Positions 7,789-15,031 of a DNA stretch of 64,000 nucleotides are shown here, one piece after another. Source of the stretch: Gymnodinialimonas phycosphaerae (GTDB lineage Bacteria; Pseudomonadota; Alphaproteobacteria; Rhodobacterales; Rhodobacteraceae); contig NZ_JAIMBW010000001.1 in NCBI RefSeq assembly GCF_019195455.1, positions 1,860,001 to 1,924,000 of the forward strand. The letters are read 5' to 3'. How positions within the stretch are numbered: position 1 is the first letter of the stretch; each line of letters opens with the position of its first letter. The notes beneath the pieces are model-generated. The model did no database searches. It was not told where the DNA came from and saw only the letters and a program-made list of their open reading frames with translations. Position numbers and translations under genes: made by a program.

Positions 7789-7835
7789 CTGGGGGCTAGC
7801 CCCCAGACCCCCAGAGTTTTTTGGGCAAGATGAAG
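7789..7835. repeat. Palindrome plus dispersed Rhodobacterales-type intergenic repeat; probable terminator
   Basis: CTGGGGGCTAGCCCCCAG (7789-7806) is a perfect 18-bp palindrome. It is followed by a T6 run and a 21-bp element (7815-7835) that recurs with one mismatch in opposite orientation at 24400-24420. It sits between the convergent NUDIX and EamA genes, so the palindrome plus T-run is a plausible terminator for NUDIX. Similar 'GGGGGC..GCCCCC plus T-run plus AAGATGAAG' elements are widespread in this order. Confidence 0.65.
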
Positions 7836-7846
7836 TATCAGAGCCC

Positions 7847-8761
7847 CTAGTTTCGCAGACCCGCCCACAGGATCAGGGCGAGGGACGCGATAATCAGGGC
7901 GATGCCGATGACCTCGTTGCGGCTGGTTTTCTCACGCAGCCAGAACGCCGAGAAGGCGAAGGTGAAAAGCAACTCGATCTGGCCCAACGCTTTGACGTAG
8001 GCCGCCGTTTGCAGGGCAAAGGCGATAAACCAGCCCATCGATCCGAGCATCGAGGTGAGACCCGTCAGCGATGATATCCGCCAAGAGGCGATCACGGCGG
8101 TGATCTGTCCCGGCTCGCGGATCGCGAGCCAGAGGCCCAGCAGGGCGGTCTGGATGAAGGTGGCCGTCAGCAGCGCCAGCGCGGCGCGCAGGGGGGCGTC
8201 TCCGCCCTCCAGACTCAGGATCGCACCCCGGTAGAAGACGGCCGAAACGCCAAACAACAGCCCCGAGGCCAAGCCATAGCCCGACGCCGCGTTGAAGACG
8301 CGCGCGGTCCACGGCAGGCCTATTTCCTTCGGCGGGTCCGAGAGGACCAGCACGCCCGCAAAGCCCACGCCGATCGCGATCAACACCGGGCCCGAGACGG
8401 CCTCGCCCAACACCAGAAGACCGATGAGCGCGGTCAGCAGAACCTCGGATTTCTTCAACGTGATGCCGACGTAGAAGTTGCGACGCGCAAACAGCGCCAC
8501 AACGCAGGCCGTGGCCGTCATCTGCGAGATGCCGCCGATGATCACATAGGGCCAATAGCCCGTCCCGATGCGCGGCATGTCCTGCCCGCTCATTGCGAGG
8601 TAGCCCAGGAGCGCGAGCCCCACCAGCGGCACCGAGAAGGCGAACCGGGCCCATGTTGCGCCGCCGGTCGACAGCGTCGTGACCTTCAGCTGACGCTGAA
8701 GCGCAAACCGCATGTTCTGCATGAAGGCAGCGAAAATGGTGGCGGCGATCCAGAGAGGCAT
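7847..8761 (-). CDS. EamA/DMT-family transporter
   Basis: A 304-residue, strongly hydrophobic protein with about ten predicted membrane helices in two repeats, as expected for the drug/metabolite transporter superfamily. Typical sequence includes a first helix with AAFMQNMRFALQRQL and a paired-repeat glycine-rich helix VLLTALIGLLVLGEAVSGPV. It most likely exports a small metabolite; the substrate cannot be read from the sequence. It stands 51 nt downstream of the desaturase gene on the same strand and converges with the NUDIX gene. Confidence 0.88.
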   Translation of the reverse strand: MPLWIAATIFAAFMQNMRFALQRQLKVTTLSTGGATWARFAFSVPLVGLALLGYLAMSGQDMPRIGTGYWPYVIIGGISQMTATACVVALFARRNFYVGITLKKSEVLLTALIGLLVLGEAVSGPVLIAIGVGFAGVLVLSDPPKEIGLPWTARVFNAASGYGLASGLLFGVSAVFYRGAILSLEGGDAPLRAALALLTATFIQTALLGLWLAIREPGQITAVIASWRISSLTGLTSMLGSMGWFIAFALQTAAYVKALGQIELLFTFAFSAFWLREKTSRNEVIGIALIIASLALILWAGLRN

Positions 8762-8812
8762 GGGCTTGCATGGGCCGTGGCGGCGCGATTGCCAAGCGAT
8801 TTTTGCCGACGG

Positions 8813-9679
8813 CTATGGCGGAGGGTAAAGCGGATGGGCCACGGGATCTTTAGCGCGCAGCAGATGCTGGCGGAAGATCTGGCCGTAGCTGGCATAGCGG
8901 TAGCCGTCGTTGCACTGCAGATAGCGTGCGCGATTGGCGGCATAAAGGCCCGGCAGGCGATACCACGGCGCCTTGGGATGCATGTGGTGGACGACGTGGA
9001 AGTTGTTGTTGAGGAACAGGAAGGCGAGCGGCCCGCGATCTTCGACAATGACCGTGCGGCCGCGCGCTTTCTCATGGGCCTGATGCTCTAGGAAGGTGCG
9101 GATTTTCAGCACTGCCAGAGCGCCGTAGCAGGCGATAAGATAGACCCACAGCGGCGTTGGCGAGGCCATCACCAGCGTCACGATCGGCACCAACGTGGCA
9201 AGGTGCACCGTCCACCCCATGGCTACCCCCGGCGCGTGGCTCTGGCGCGCGTCGGCCACCATGAAGGTGATCTGCCCCAGCAAGGGGCCGACCAGCATCC
9301 GCCCCAGAAGCGTGTTGTTGATCGAAAGCACGGCACGGGCCGCCCAAGGCAGCCGCGCCCAGACCGCCGGGTCCAGGTAGTTGCTTTCGGGATCGTCGTA
9401 GGGGTCCGTCAGGGTGGCGTCCCGATGGTGCGCCAGATGCGTGTCGCGGAAGCGCAGATAGGGAATGGCAAGGTTGAGCGATCCCATCACCAGCGCCTCC
9501 GACAGCGCCCGGTTGGCGAAAGGATGGCCGTGCAGCACCTCGTGTTGCAGCGATGATTGCAGGGCAATCACCGGAACCAGCAGGATCAGCGCCAGCCCCC
9601 AGGGCAACAGGAACAACGCCCCGCCCCAAACGGCGTAGCAGGCGATGATCAGGGCCAGCGTGGGCCACCGGATTGACAT
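8813..9679 (-). CDS. Membrane fatty acid desaturase family protein
   Basis: A 288-residue integral membrane di-iron enzyme. Three histidine clusters are present: HEVLHGH (about residue 46), HLAHHRD (about residue 81) and HVVHHMHP near the C-terminus, with hydrophobic pairs between them. The family introduces double bonds or hydroxyls into lipids or carotenoids. The ATG at 9679 is preceded by AAGGAAG at good spacing; a longer frame from 9760 lacks a ribosome site. It is divergent from an XRE-family regulator, which may control it, for example in membrane-lipid adaptation. The exact substrate is not assignable. Confidence 0.88.
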   Translation of the reverse strand: MSIRWPTLALIIACYAVWGGALFLLPWGLALILLVPVIALQSSLQHEVLHGHPFANRALSEALVMGSLNLAIPYLRFRDTHLAHHRDATLTDPYDDPESNYLDPAVWARLPWAARAVLSINNTLLGRMLVGPLLGQITFMVADARQSHAPGVAMGWTVHLATLVPIVTLVMASPTPLWVYLIACYGALAVLKIRTFLEHQAHEKARGRTVIVEDRGPLAFLFLNNNFHVVHHMHPKAPWYRLPGLYAANRARYLQCNDGYRYASYGQIFRQHLLRAKDPVAHPLYPPP

Positions 9680-9767
9680 CGGTCTTCCTTGATCAGGGAT
9701 GAGGTAACGCGTCTGTGATATGCCGACTTGCATGTCAGGAGGAGTCAGGGTTTTCTCCACACAAACC

Positions 9768-9797
9768 CAACGATGCTGGATTTATTCAACAATGCTG
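9768..9797. promoter_or_regulatory. Direct repeat at the XRE regulator start, possible operator
   Basis: CAACGATGCTG (9768-9778) and CAACAATGCTG (9787-9797) are 10/11 identical and 19 bp apart; the second covers the start codon of the XRE gene. In the desaturase/XRE divergent region, tandem half-sites of this spacing could be an autoregulatory operator. This is inference only. Confidence 0.3.
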
Positions 9798-10652
9798 ACA
9801 ATACCGGACAAACGCAGCCGCGCCCAGACGTTACGCGACCGCCTTGGCGGCGCGCTCACCGCCTCTTCGCTCAGCCGGGCCGCCTTGGCGCGGGCAGTGG
9901 GCGTTGACCGCTCCACCATCACCCAGATGCTGGCCGAGGATGACGCCCGCATGCCCGGCGGCCATGTGGTGGCCTGTTGCGCGCAGGCGCTGGATGTCTC
10001 GGCGGACTGGCTGCTTGGCCTGACGGACAAGCCGGAACAGGTGGGCAAATTGCTCGCCTCCAGCCTGTCGATTTCCGAGACCGGGCGCGCCACGACGCTG
10101 GACGACCAGATCTTCGAGTGGCAGCGCGAGGCTGAGGGCTACAAGATCCGCCATGTGCCCGCGACGCTGCCCGATATCCTGAAAACGGATGCAATGTTGC
10201 GCTGGGAATATGCGCCACTGACCCACCGCCGCCCCGATGAGGCGATCCAGGCGGCCGCTGCGCGCCTCGATTTTCTGGCGCTCACGCTCAGCGATTACGA
10301 GATGGCGATGCCGGTGCACGAATTGGAAAGCTTTGCACGGGCCGAGGGCTATTACACCGGCCTCAGCGCCCGGATCCGGGCCGAGCAGCTTGACTGGATG
10401 GCAGAGATCTATGACCGCCTCTACCCTGGCCTGCGGGTGTTCCTTTACGACGCGCGCACCACCTTTTCCGCGCCGGTCACGGTGTTCGGGCCGAAAATAG
10501 CCGTGATCTACATGGGCCGCCATTACCTCGCGTTCCGCGACCGGGACCGGGTGCGGGCGATGACGCTGCATTTCGACGGGCTGGTGCGCGAGGCAGAGGT
10601 TGCCTCGCATACGTTCATGGACAGGCTAAAGGCATTGCGCGGCGCGCTTTAG
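9792..10652 (+). CDS. XRE-family helix-turn-helix transcriptional regulator
   Basis: A 286-residue regulator. The N-terminal 60 residues form a lambda-repressor-like HTH (SRAALARAVGVDRSTITQML), continuing to SADWLLGL, which is typical of XRE proteins. The C-terminal 170 residues (SETGRATTLDDQIFEWQREA onward) have no recognised signature and are probably a sensing or oligomerisation domain. The ATG at 9792 gives the MLTIPDKRSRAQTLRDRLGG start; the longer frame upstream is non-homologous-looking. It is divergent from the desaturase and overlaps the end of the SGNH-thioesterase gene tail-to-tail by 4 nt. Confidence 0.85.
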   Translation: MLTIPDKRSRAQTLRDRLGGALTASSLSRAALARAVGVDRSTITQMLAEDDARMPGGHVVACCAQALDVSADWLLGLTDKPEQVGKLLASSLSISETGRATTLDDQIFEWQREAEGYKIRHVPATLPDILKTDAMLRWEYAPLTHRRPDEAIQAAAARLDFLALTLSDYEMAMPVHELESFARAEGYYTGLSARIRAEQLDWMAEIYDRLYPGLRVFLYDARTTFSAPVTVFGPKIAVIYMGRHYLAFRDRDRVRAMTLHFDGLVREAEVASHTFMDRLKALRGAL

Positions 10653-11773
10653 CGCTGCGCCACGTAGCGCTGGAACCCCTCGGGCAGGGGCAGATTTCCG
10701 TGGGCGGCCCTTGCCTTGGCAAGCCAATTGGCGATCGGCTTGGGTGGCGGGGCCGAGGCACGGGCGCGCAGGTCCATGTGCAGCAACAGCTGTTCGCCAG
10801 TGGCACACAGAACATCGCCCACCCACATCTCATGCCACAGGTGCAACTTCTTGCCGCCGCCTTCGATCACGCGGGTGGTGACGCGCAGGGCGTCGCCGAT
10901 ATTGACCTCACCCAGATGGCGGATATGGGTCTCCACCGTGAAAACCGACACGCCCTCCTGCACCGCCAGCGCATCCATTCCCGCCCATTCCAGCATCTGG
11001 TCGGCCGCCTTCGAGAAGGCGCGCAGGTAATAGGATTCGTTCATGTGGTTGTTGTAGTCGACCCACCCCGGCGGCACCGCTTGCGCCAGTGTGACCGGCG
11101 GGTTTGGCGCGGCCGGGTCTGGTGCGGGCAAGCCGCCGCCGGTCAGGGGCGGTGCGCTCAACAGCGCCGCAACAGGGCCCGCCAGGCCTTCGGCCAGGGC
11201 GCGGTGGCCGTCGGCATCCAGATGCACGCCGTCCACCGGCGAGACAGCCATATGGTCGCCAGCCGAGGCGAATGCCACCTGCGCCCGTGCCGCTGCCGCC
11301 TCCATATGCGCCGCCATCCCCTGCTGCCGCGCCTCAGCCCCCGCAAAGGCATCGACCAGGACGCCGGTTTCTGTGACCGGGGCAGGGCATACCACCAGTA
11401 TCTTTGCGGCGGGCAGCAGCGCCCGCGTCATCCCCACCAACCGCTCCACCGACTTGGCGATATCAAAGGCCGAGGTCGCGAAGCGGGGCTTCAGGTCGTT
11501 GGTGCCCAGCATGAGGATCACCAGATCCAGCGGGGCGTGGCTCATCAAGACTGCGGGCAAGACCGCCGCGCCGTTGCGCGCGCCGCCGTCGATCGGATCC
11601 TCATGCACCGTCGTGCGCCCCGGAAGGCCCTCGGCAATCACCCGGTGCCCTGTCAGCGACGCCAGCACATCGGGCCAGGGCACGCCTGGTGCGAAGCGGT
11701 CCGATTGGCCCAGAACGGCCATCGGAACGGTGCCGTGGGTGTTGCTGTCGCCGTAGATGAGAATGCGGGCCAT
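10649..11773 (-). CDS. Fusion protein: SGNH/GDSL hydrolase plus hot-dog acyl-CoA thioesterase
   Basis: A 374-residue two-domain enzyme. Residues 1-205 form an SGNH esterase: GDSN with catalytic Ser10, a Gly in EGLPGRT, Asn92 in LGTND, and Asp181/His184 in DGVHLD. A Pro/Ala-rich linker (about 207-230) leads to a hot-dog thioesterase (about 231-374) with WVDYNNHMNESYYL and FTVETHIRHLGEV. The thioesterase resembles the betainyl-CoA thioesterase that is fused to carnitine 3-dehydrogenase in some rhizobia. Both active sites look intact. It follows the aldo/keto reductase with a 4-nt gap, so the two form an operon. Substrates are unknown; the fusion itself is clear because one uninterrupted frame carries both domains. 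Confidence 0.87.
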   Translation of the reverse strand: MARILIYGDSNTHGTVPMAVLGQSDRFAPGVPWPDVLASLTGHRVIAEGLPGRTTVHEDPIDGGARNGAAVLPAVLMSHAPLDLVILMLGTNDLKPRFATSAFDIAKSVERLVGMTRALLPAAKILVVCPAPVTETGVLVDAFAGAEARQQGMAAHMEAAAARAQVAFASAGDHMAVSPVDGVHLDADGHRALAEGLAGPVAALLSAPPLTGGGLPAPDPAAPNPPVTLAQAVPPGWVDYNNHMNESYYLRAFSKAADQMLEWAGMDALAVQEGVSVFTVETHIRHLGEVNIGDALRVTTRVIEGGGKKLHLWHEMWVGDVLCATGEQLLLHMDLRARASAPPPKPIANWLAKARAAHGNLPLPEGFQRYVAQR

Positions 11774-11777
11774 GGGA

Positions 11778-12821
11778 TCAGTACGGCATCGGGTGTTGGC
11801 GGTGGGTCTCGTTCAAATCGTCCATGACCTCTTCGGAAAGGACCGTATCCTTGCCGTCGATGATATGCGCCAGTTGCGCCGAGGTCGTGGCCCCGAAGAT
11901 CGTGGACACCGCGAAGGGCCGCTGCACGGTGAAGGCCAGCGCCATGTGCACCGGGTCGATCCCGTGCTTCTCTGCCACCGCCACATAGGAATCCGCCGCT
12001 TTGAGCGCGCGTTCTGTCTTGCGCCCGCCCAGTTCCGGCGTCAGGGACATACGGCTCCCCTTCGGCACTGCCCCGCCACTGTATTTCCCGGTCAGAAGCC
12101 CCGTGGCGAGCGGCGAGAACGCCAGCAGCGTCACCTTCTCGTGGAAGGACAACTCGCCCATATCGGTGTCGTAGACCCGGCACATCAGAGAGTATTCGTT
12201 CTGCATGGTCTGCACCCTCGGCAGGCCATGCTCCTCGGCCAGCCGCAGCCATTGTGCGGTGCCCCAGGCGCTTTCGTTAGACAGGGCGAAGTGTTTGATC
12301 TTGCCTGCCTTTTGCGCTGCCGCTGCCGCCTCCAACACGTCGCGCATGTTGTCGAGGATCTCGGCCCGGTCGCCCTTGGGGGCATAGGTCCAGTTCTGGC
12401 GGAACATGTAGCTGCCCCGGTTGGGCCAGTGCAGTTGATAGATGTCCACGTAGTCCGTCTGCAACCGCCGCAGGGACCCCTCCAGCGCCTCGGTGAAGGT
12501 CGCGCTGGTGATCGGCTGGCCGAACCGCACGAAGCCCTCATTCAGGCCCGAGATTTTCGTTGCCAGCTTGTAGTCGCCCCGCCGCGCCTTGTTCCGGGCG
12601 TTCCAATTGCCGATGACTTTTTCCGTCTCGCCTACCGTTTCGGGGCGGACCGGGTTGACCGGGTACATCTCGGCGGTGTCGACGACGTCGATCCCCGCCT
12701 CCAGCGCCATATCCATCTGGTTATGGGCATCGGCCTCAGGCGTCTGGGTGCCCCAGGTCATGGTGCCAAGGCAGTAGTCAGTGATCGTCTCGGAGGTGCT
12801 GCCAAGGGGGATCGCTCGCAT
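11778..12821 (-). CDS. Aldo/keto reductase (Tas-like)
   Basis: A 347-residue NADPH-dependent oxidoreductase with the (beta/alpha)8 fold. The catalytic tetrad is visible: Asp and Tyr in VVDTAEMYP, Lys in LATKISG, His in YQLHWPN. The long insert after the Tyr (PVNPVRPETVGETEKVIG) and the LGTMTWG start place it close to the Tas/YghZ branch. It reduces a carbonyl of unknown identity. It lies directly upstream of the SGNH-thioesterase fusion (4-nt gap). The promoter region is shared with the divergent LexA-boxed imuA-like gene. Confidence 0.92.
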   Translation of the reverse strand: MRAIPLGSTSETITDYCLGTMTWGTQTPEADAHNQMDMALEAGIDVVDTAEMYPVNPVRPETVGETEKVIGNWNARNKARRGDYKLATKISGLNEGFVRFGQPITSATFTEALEGSLRRLQTDYVDIYQLHWPNRGSYMFRQNWTYAPKGDRAEILDNMRDVLEAAAAAQKAGKIKHFALSNESAWGTAQWLRLAEEHGLPRVQTMQNEYSLMCRVYDTDMGELSFHEKVTLLAFSPLATGLLTGKYSGGAVPKGSRMSLTPELGGRKTERALKAADSYVAVAEKHGIDPVHMALAFTVQRPFAVSTIFGATTSAQLAHIIDGKDTVLSEEVMDDLNETHRQHPMPY

Positions 12822-12888
12822 GGGATGGTTTATCCTTTGAAGGGGGCTGTTGCTGCCAACCTACCCGTGTCCACCGCAGGCGCAAGGG

Positions 12889-12916
12889 TTGAGAACATTT
12901 GCAGAACATCTATACT
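12889..12916 (+). promoter_or_regulatory. LexA-controlled promoter of the imuA-like gene
   Basis: A perfect alphaproteobacterial LexA box GAACATTTGCAGAAC (12893-12907, GAAC-N7-GAAC) sits between a -35 element TTGAGA (12889-12894) and a -10 element TATACT (12911-12916) spaced 16 bp apart. LexA bound here would block RNA polymerase, so the gene should be induced by DNA damage. The ATG at 12925 is only about 9 nt beyond the -10, so the mRNA has almost no leader. Confidence 0.85.
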
Positions 12917-12924
12917 GTCTCCCC

Positions 12925-13560
12925 ATGGATATCACCAAACTCACCCGTGCCTCGCACCGCCAGGATCGCCCCGGCCTGCGGCTTCTGGATCGCTTTGATC
13001 TGGCGGGCGGGCGGGCGCACGAATTCTGTGGCCACACGCGCCGCCGCCTAGCCCTGTGGCTGGCAGCAAGCGACACGCACACCGATATCGCCAGCCAGAT
13101 CCTCTGGATCCGGCCCGATTGGCACCCCGATGCGCTGCATCTGGCCGGTGTCCAGCGCGAGATCGATCCCAGCCGCCTGATTTTCGTGGAATGCTGCCGC
13201 CCGGGCGATCTTCTGTGGTGCATGGAAGAGGCGTTGCGCGGGGGTCTCAACCGCCTCGTGGTGCTGGACCTGCCCGAGCCGCCGGGGCTGACCCCGGTGC
13301 GCCGCCTGCACCTGGCGGCCGAAGCGGGGTTCGAGAAGACGGGCCGCGCGCCCGTGGGCGTGATCCTGACGCCGGGCGATGGGGGGGCTGCGGGGGTGGA
13401 AAGCCGCTGGCAGTTGATGCCCAATCACACGGACGAGGCCGAGCGGTGGCGCCTTTCGCGCCTGCGCGCGCGCACGGCACCCGTGGCCGAATGGTCCGTG
13501 GCCCGCGGGCGCGGCGGCGTCCCTCAGCTGACCAAGTTCCCGGTGCCCGAACTCGCCTGA
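12925..13560 (+). CDS. imuA: ImuA-like SOS mutagenesis protein (orphan)
   Basis: A 211-residue protein resembling ImuA, the RecA/SulA-like accessory factor that works with ImuB and DnaE2 (ImuC) in error-prone translesion synthesis. Recognisable stretches are DPSRLIFVECCRPGDLLWCM, EEALRGGLNRLVVLDLPE, VRRLHLAAEAG and ESRWQLMP, matching the order of ImuA core segments; no canonical Walker A is present, as in the family. A LexA promoter lies directly upstream. ImuB and DnaE2, normally the next genes, are absent: a REP-like repeat and an MFS transporter follow. The ATG at 12925 fits the promoter; the longer frame would start upstream of the LexA box. Confidence 0.75.
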   Translation: MDITKLTRASHRQDRPGLRLLDRFDLAGGRAHEFCGHTRRRLALWLAASDTHTDIASQILWIRPDWHPDALHLAGVQREIDPSRLIFVECCRPGDLLWCMEEALRGGLNRLVVLDLPEPPGLTPVRRLHLAAEAGFEKTGRAPVGVILTPGDGGAAGVESRWQLMPNHTDEAERWRLSRLRARTAPVAEWSVARGRGGVPQLTKFPVPELA

Positions 13561-13576
13561 CGCTCTCGGCTGCCCT

Positions 13577-13636
13577 GACCGGGCTTCAGCCCGGTCTACA
13601 CCTTGCGCGGTACCGTAGACCGGGCGTCACGCCCGG
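13577..13636. repeat. REP-like cluster of mutually exclusive hairpins
   Basis: Three alternative stems share the GACCGGGC core: GACCGGGCT-TC-AGCCCGGTC (13577-13596), GCCCGGTCTAC pairing with GTAGACCGGGC (13589-13599 with 13615-13625, 15-nt loop), and CCGGGCG-TCA-CGCCCGG (13620-13636). It lies between the imuA-like gene and the MFS gene and resembles a REP/BIME element. It may stabilise or terminate the upstream mRNA; there is no T-run. Confidence 0.65.
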
Positions 13637-13737
13637 GGCCCAGCGCCCAGAATCGACACGACAACGGCGCAAACAGGCTTGCTTCCCCTGCCCTGCCAGC
13701 CCACACCGGGCAGATCCTTGCCCTCAAGGCCCTGCTT

Positions 13738-14958
13738 ATGCGCCTACTGATTTCCTTTGCGGCCCTGTTTCTTTCGGTCATGCTGTTGCAGCTTTCTTCC
13801 GGCGGCGTGGGGCCTTTGGATGTGTTGTCGGGCACCTCGCTGGGGTTTTCCTCGGCTCAGATCGGCCTCTTGGGCTCGGCGCATTTCATGGGGTTCTTCA
13901 TCGGCTGCTGGTGGGCGCCGCGCCTGATGGGCTCTGTCGGGCATTCGCGCGCCTTCGCCGCCTTCACCGCCATGGGCGCGATCGGGCTACTCAGCCACAT
14001 GTTGCTGGTGGATGCCTATGCCTGGGCTCTGATGCGCGTGGCCACGGGCCTGTGTGTCGCGGGCTGCTACACGGTGATCGAGGCATGGCTGCAAGCCAAA
14101 GTCACCAACCAGACGCGCGGGCGCGCCATGGGCATCTACCGAATGGTGGACACGGGCGGGTCGCTTTGTGCGCAGTTGTTGATCGGCGTGCTCACGCCCG
14201 CCTCTTACGTGTCCTACAACCTGCTGGCGATCCTGTGTTGCGCGGCTCTTCTGCCGCTGACGCTGACCAAGCTGCAACAACCCGCCACGCCGTCCGCGCC
14301 GCGCCTGCGCCCGGCGCTGGCCTGGGGGCTGTCACCGCTGGCCGTGGCCGGCGTGATCGTGGCGGGCGTCTCGGGCGCGTCGTTCCGCATGGTCGGCCCG
14401 CTTTACGGAAGCGAGGTCGGGCTTCAGGCCAGTGAAATCGGCTACTTCCTCGCCGCTTTCGTCGTCGGAGGGGCGGCGGCGCAATGGCCGGCGGGCTGGC
14501 TCGCGGACCGCTATGACCGGCGCTGGGTGCTGATCTGGTTCTCCGTCGCGTCGCTGGTGGCCTGCGCGGTGACGGTGGTTCTGCCCGGCACAGGGATCGT
14601 GGGCATCTTCGCTTCGGCGTTTCTGTTTGGGGCCACGACCTTCCCGATCTACTCGGTCTCAGCTGCCCATGCCCACGATTGGGCCAGCGATGACCAGCGG
14701 GTCGAGCTGTCGGCCGCGCTGATGTTCTTCTACGCCTCGGGCGCCATCGTGGCCCCCCTGCTGACCTCGCAACTGATCGAGGGGTTCGGCCCCTCGGCGA
14801 TGTTCGTATTCATCTCTGTCGCGCACATGGGCCTTGTCGTCTTCGGCCTTGTGCGCATGGGCCGCCGCGCGTCGCAGGAGACGCGCAAACCCTACGTCTG
14901 GATCCCGCGCACCTCGTTCACCGTGGGCCGGATCTTTCGGCGCGGGCCGGACAAATAA
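13738..14958 (+). CDS. MFS transporter
   Basis: A 406-residue protein with about twelve hydrophobic segments, of the YcaD-like branch of the major facilitator superfamily. The cytoplasmic loop motifs GWLADRYDRRWVL (between helices 8 and 9) and NQTRGRAMGIYRM are visible, and the N-terminal helix RLLISFAALFLSVMLLQLSS is typical. The ATG at 13738 begins exactly at helix 1; the longer frame reads through the repeat cluster. The substrate is unknown. Confidence 0.88.
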   Translation: MRLLISFAALFLSVMLLQLSSGGVGPLDVLSGTSLGFSSAQIGLLGSAHFMGFFIGCWWAPRLMGSVGHSRAFAAFTAMGAIGLLSHMLLVDAYAWALMRVATGLCVAGCYTVIEAWLQAKVTNQTRGRAMGIYRMVDTGGSLCAQLLIGVLTPASYVSYNLLAILCCAALLPLTLTKLQQPATPSAPRLRPALAWGLSPLAVAGVIVAGVSGASFRMVGPLYGSEVGLQASEIGYFLAAFVVGGAAAQWPAGWLADRYDRRWVLIWFSVASLVACAVTVVLPGTGIVGIFASAFLFGATTFPIYSVSAAHAHDWASDDQRVELSAALMFFYASGAIVAPLLTSQLIEGFGPSAMFVFISVAHMGLVVFGLVRMGRRASQETRKPYVWIPRTSFTVGRIFRRGPDK

Positions 14959-15031
14959 CGCCCCACCTCTGTCTCAATTCTGACGCCATCGCGTGGCATC
15001 CCTGCGGCAAACCAACAAGGCCGAGCATTCC

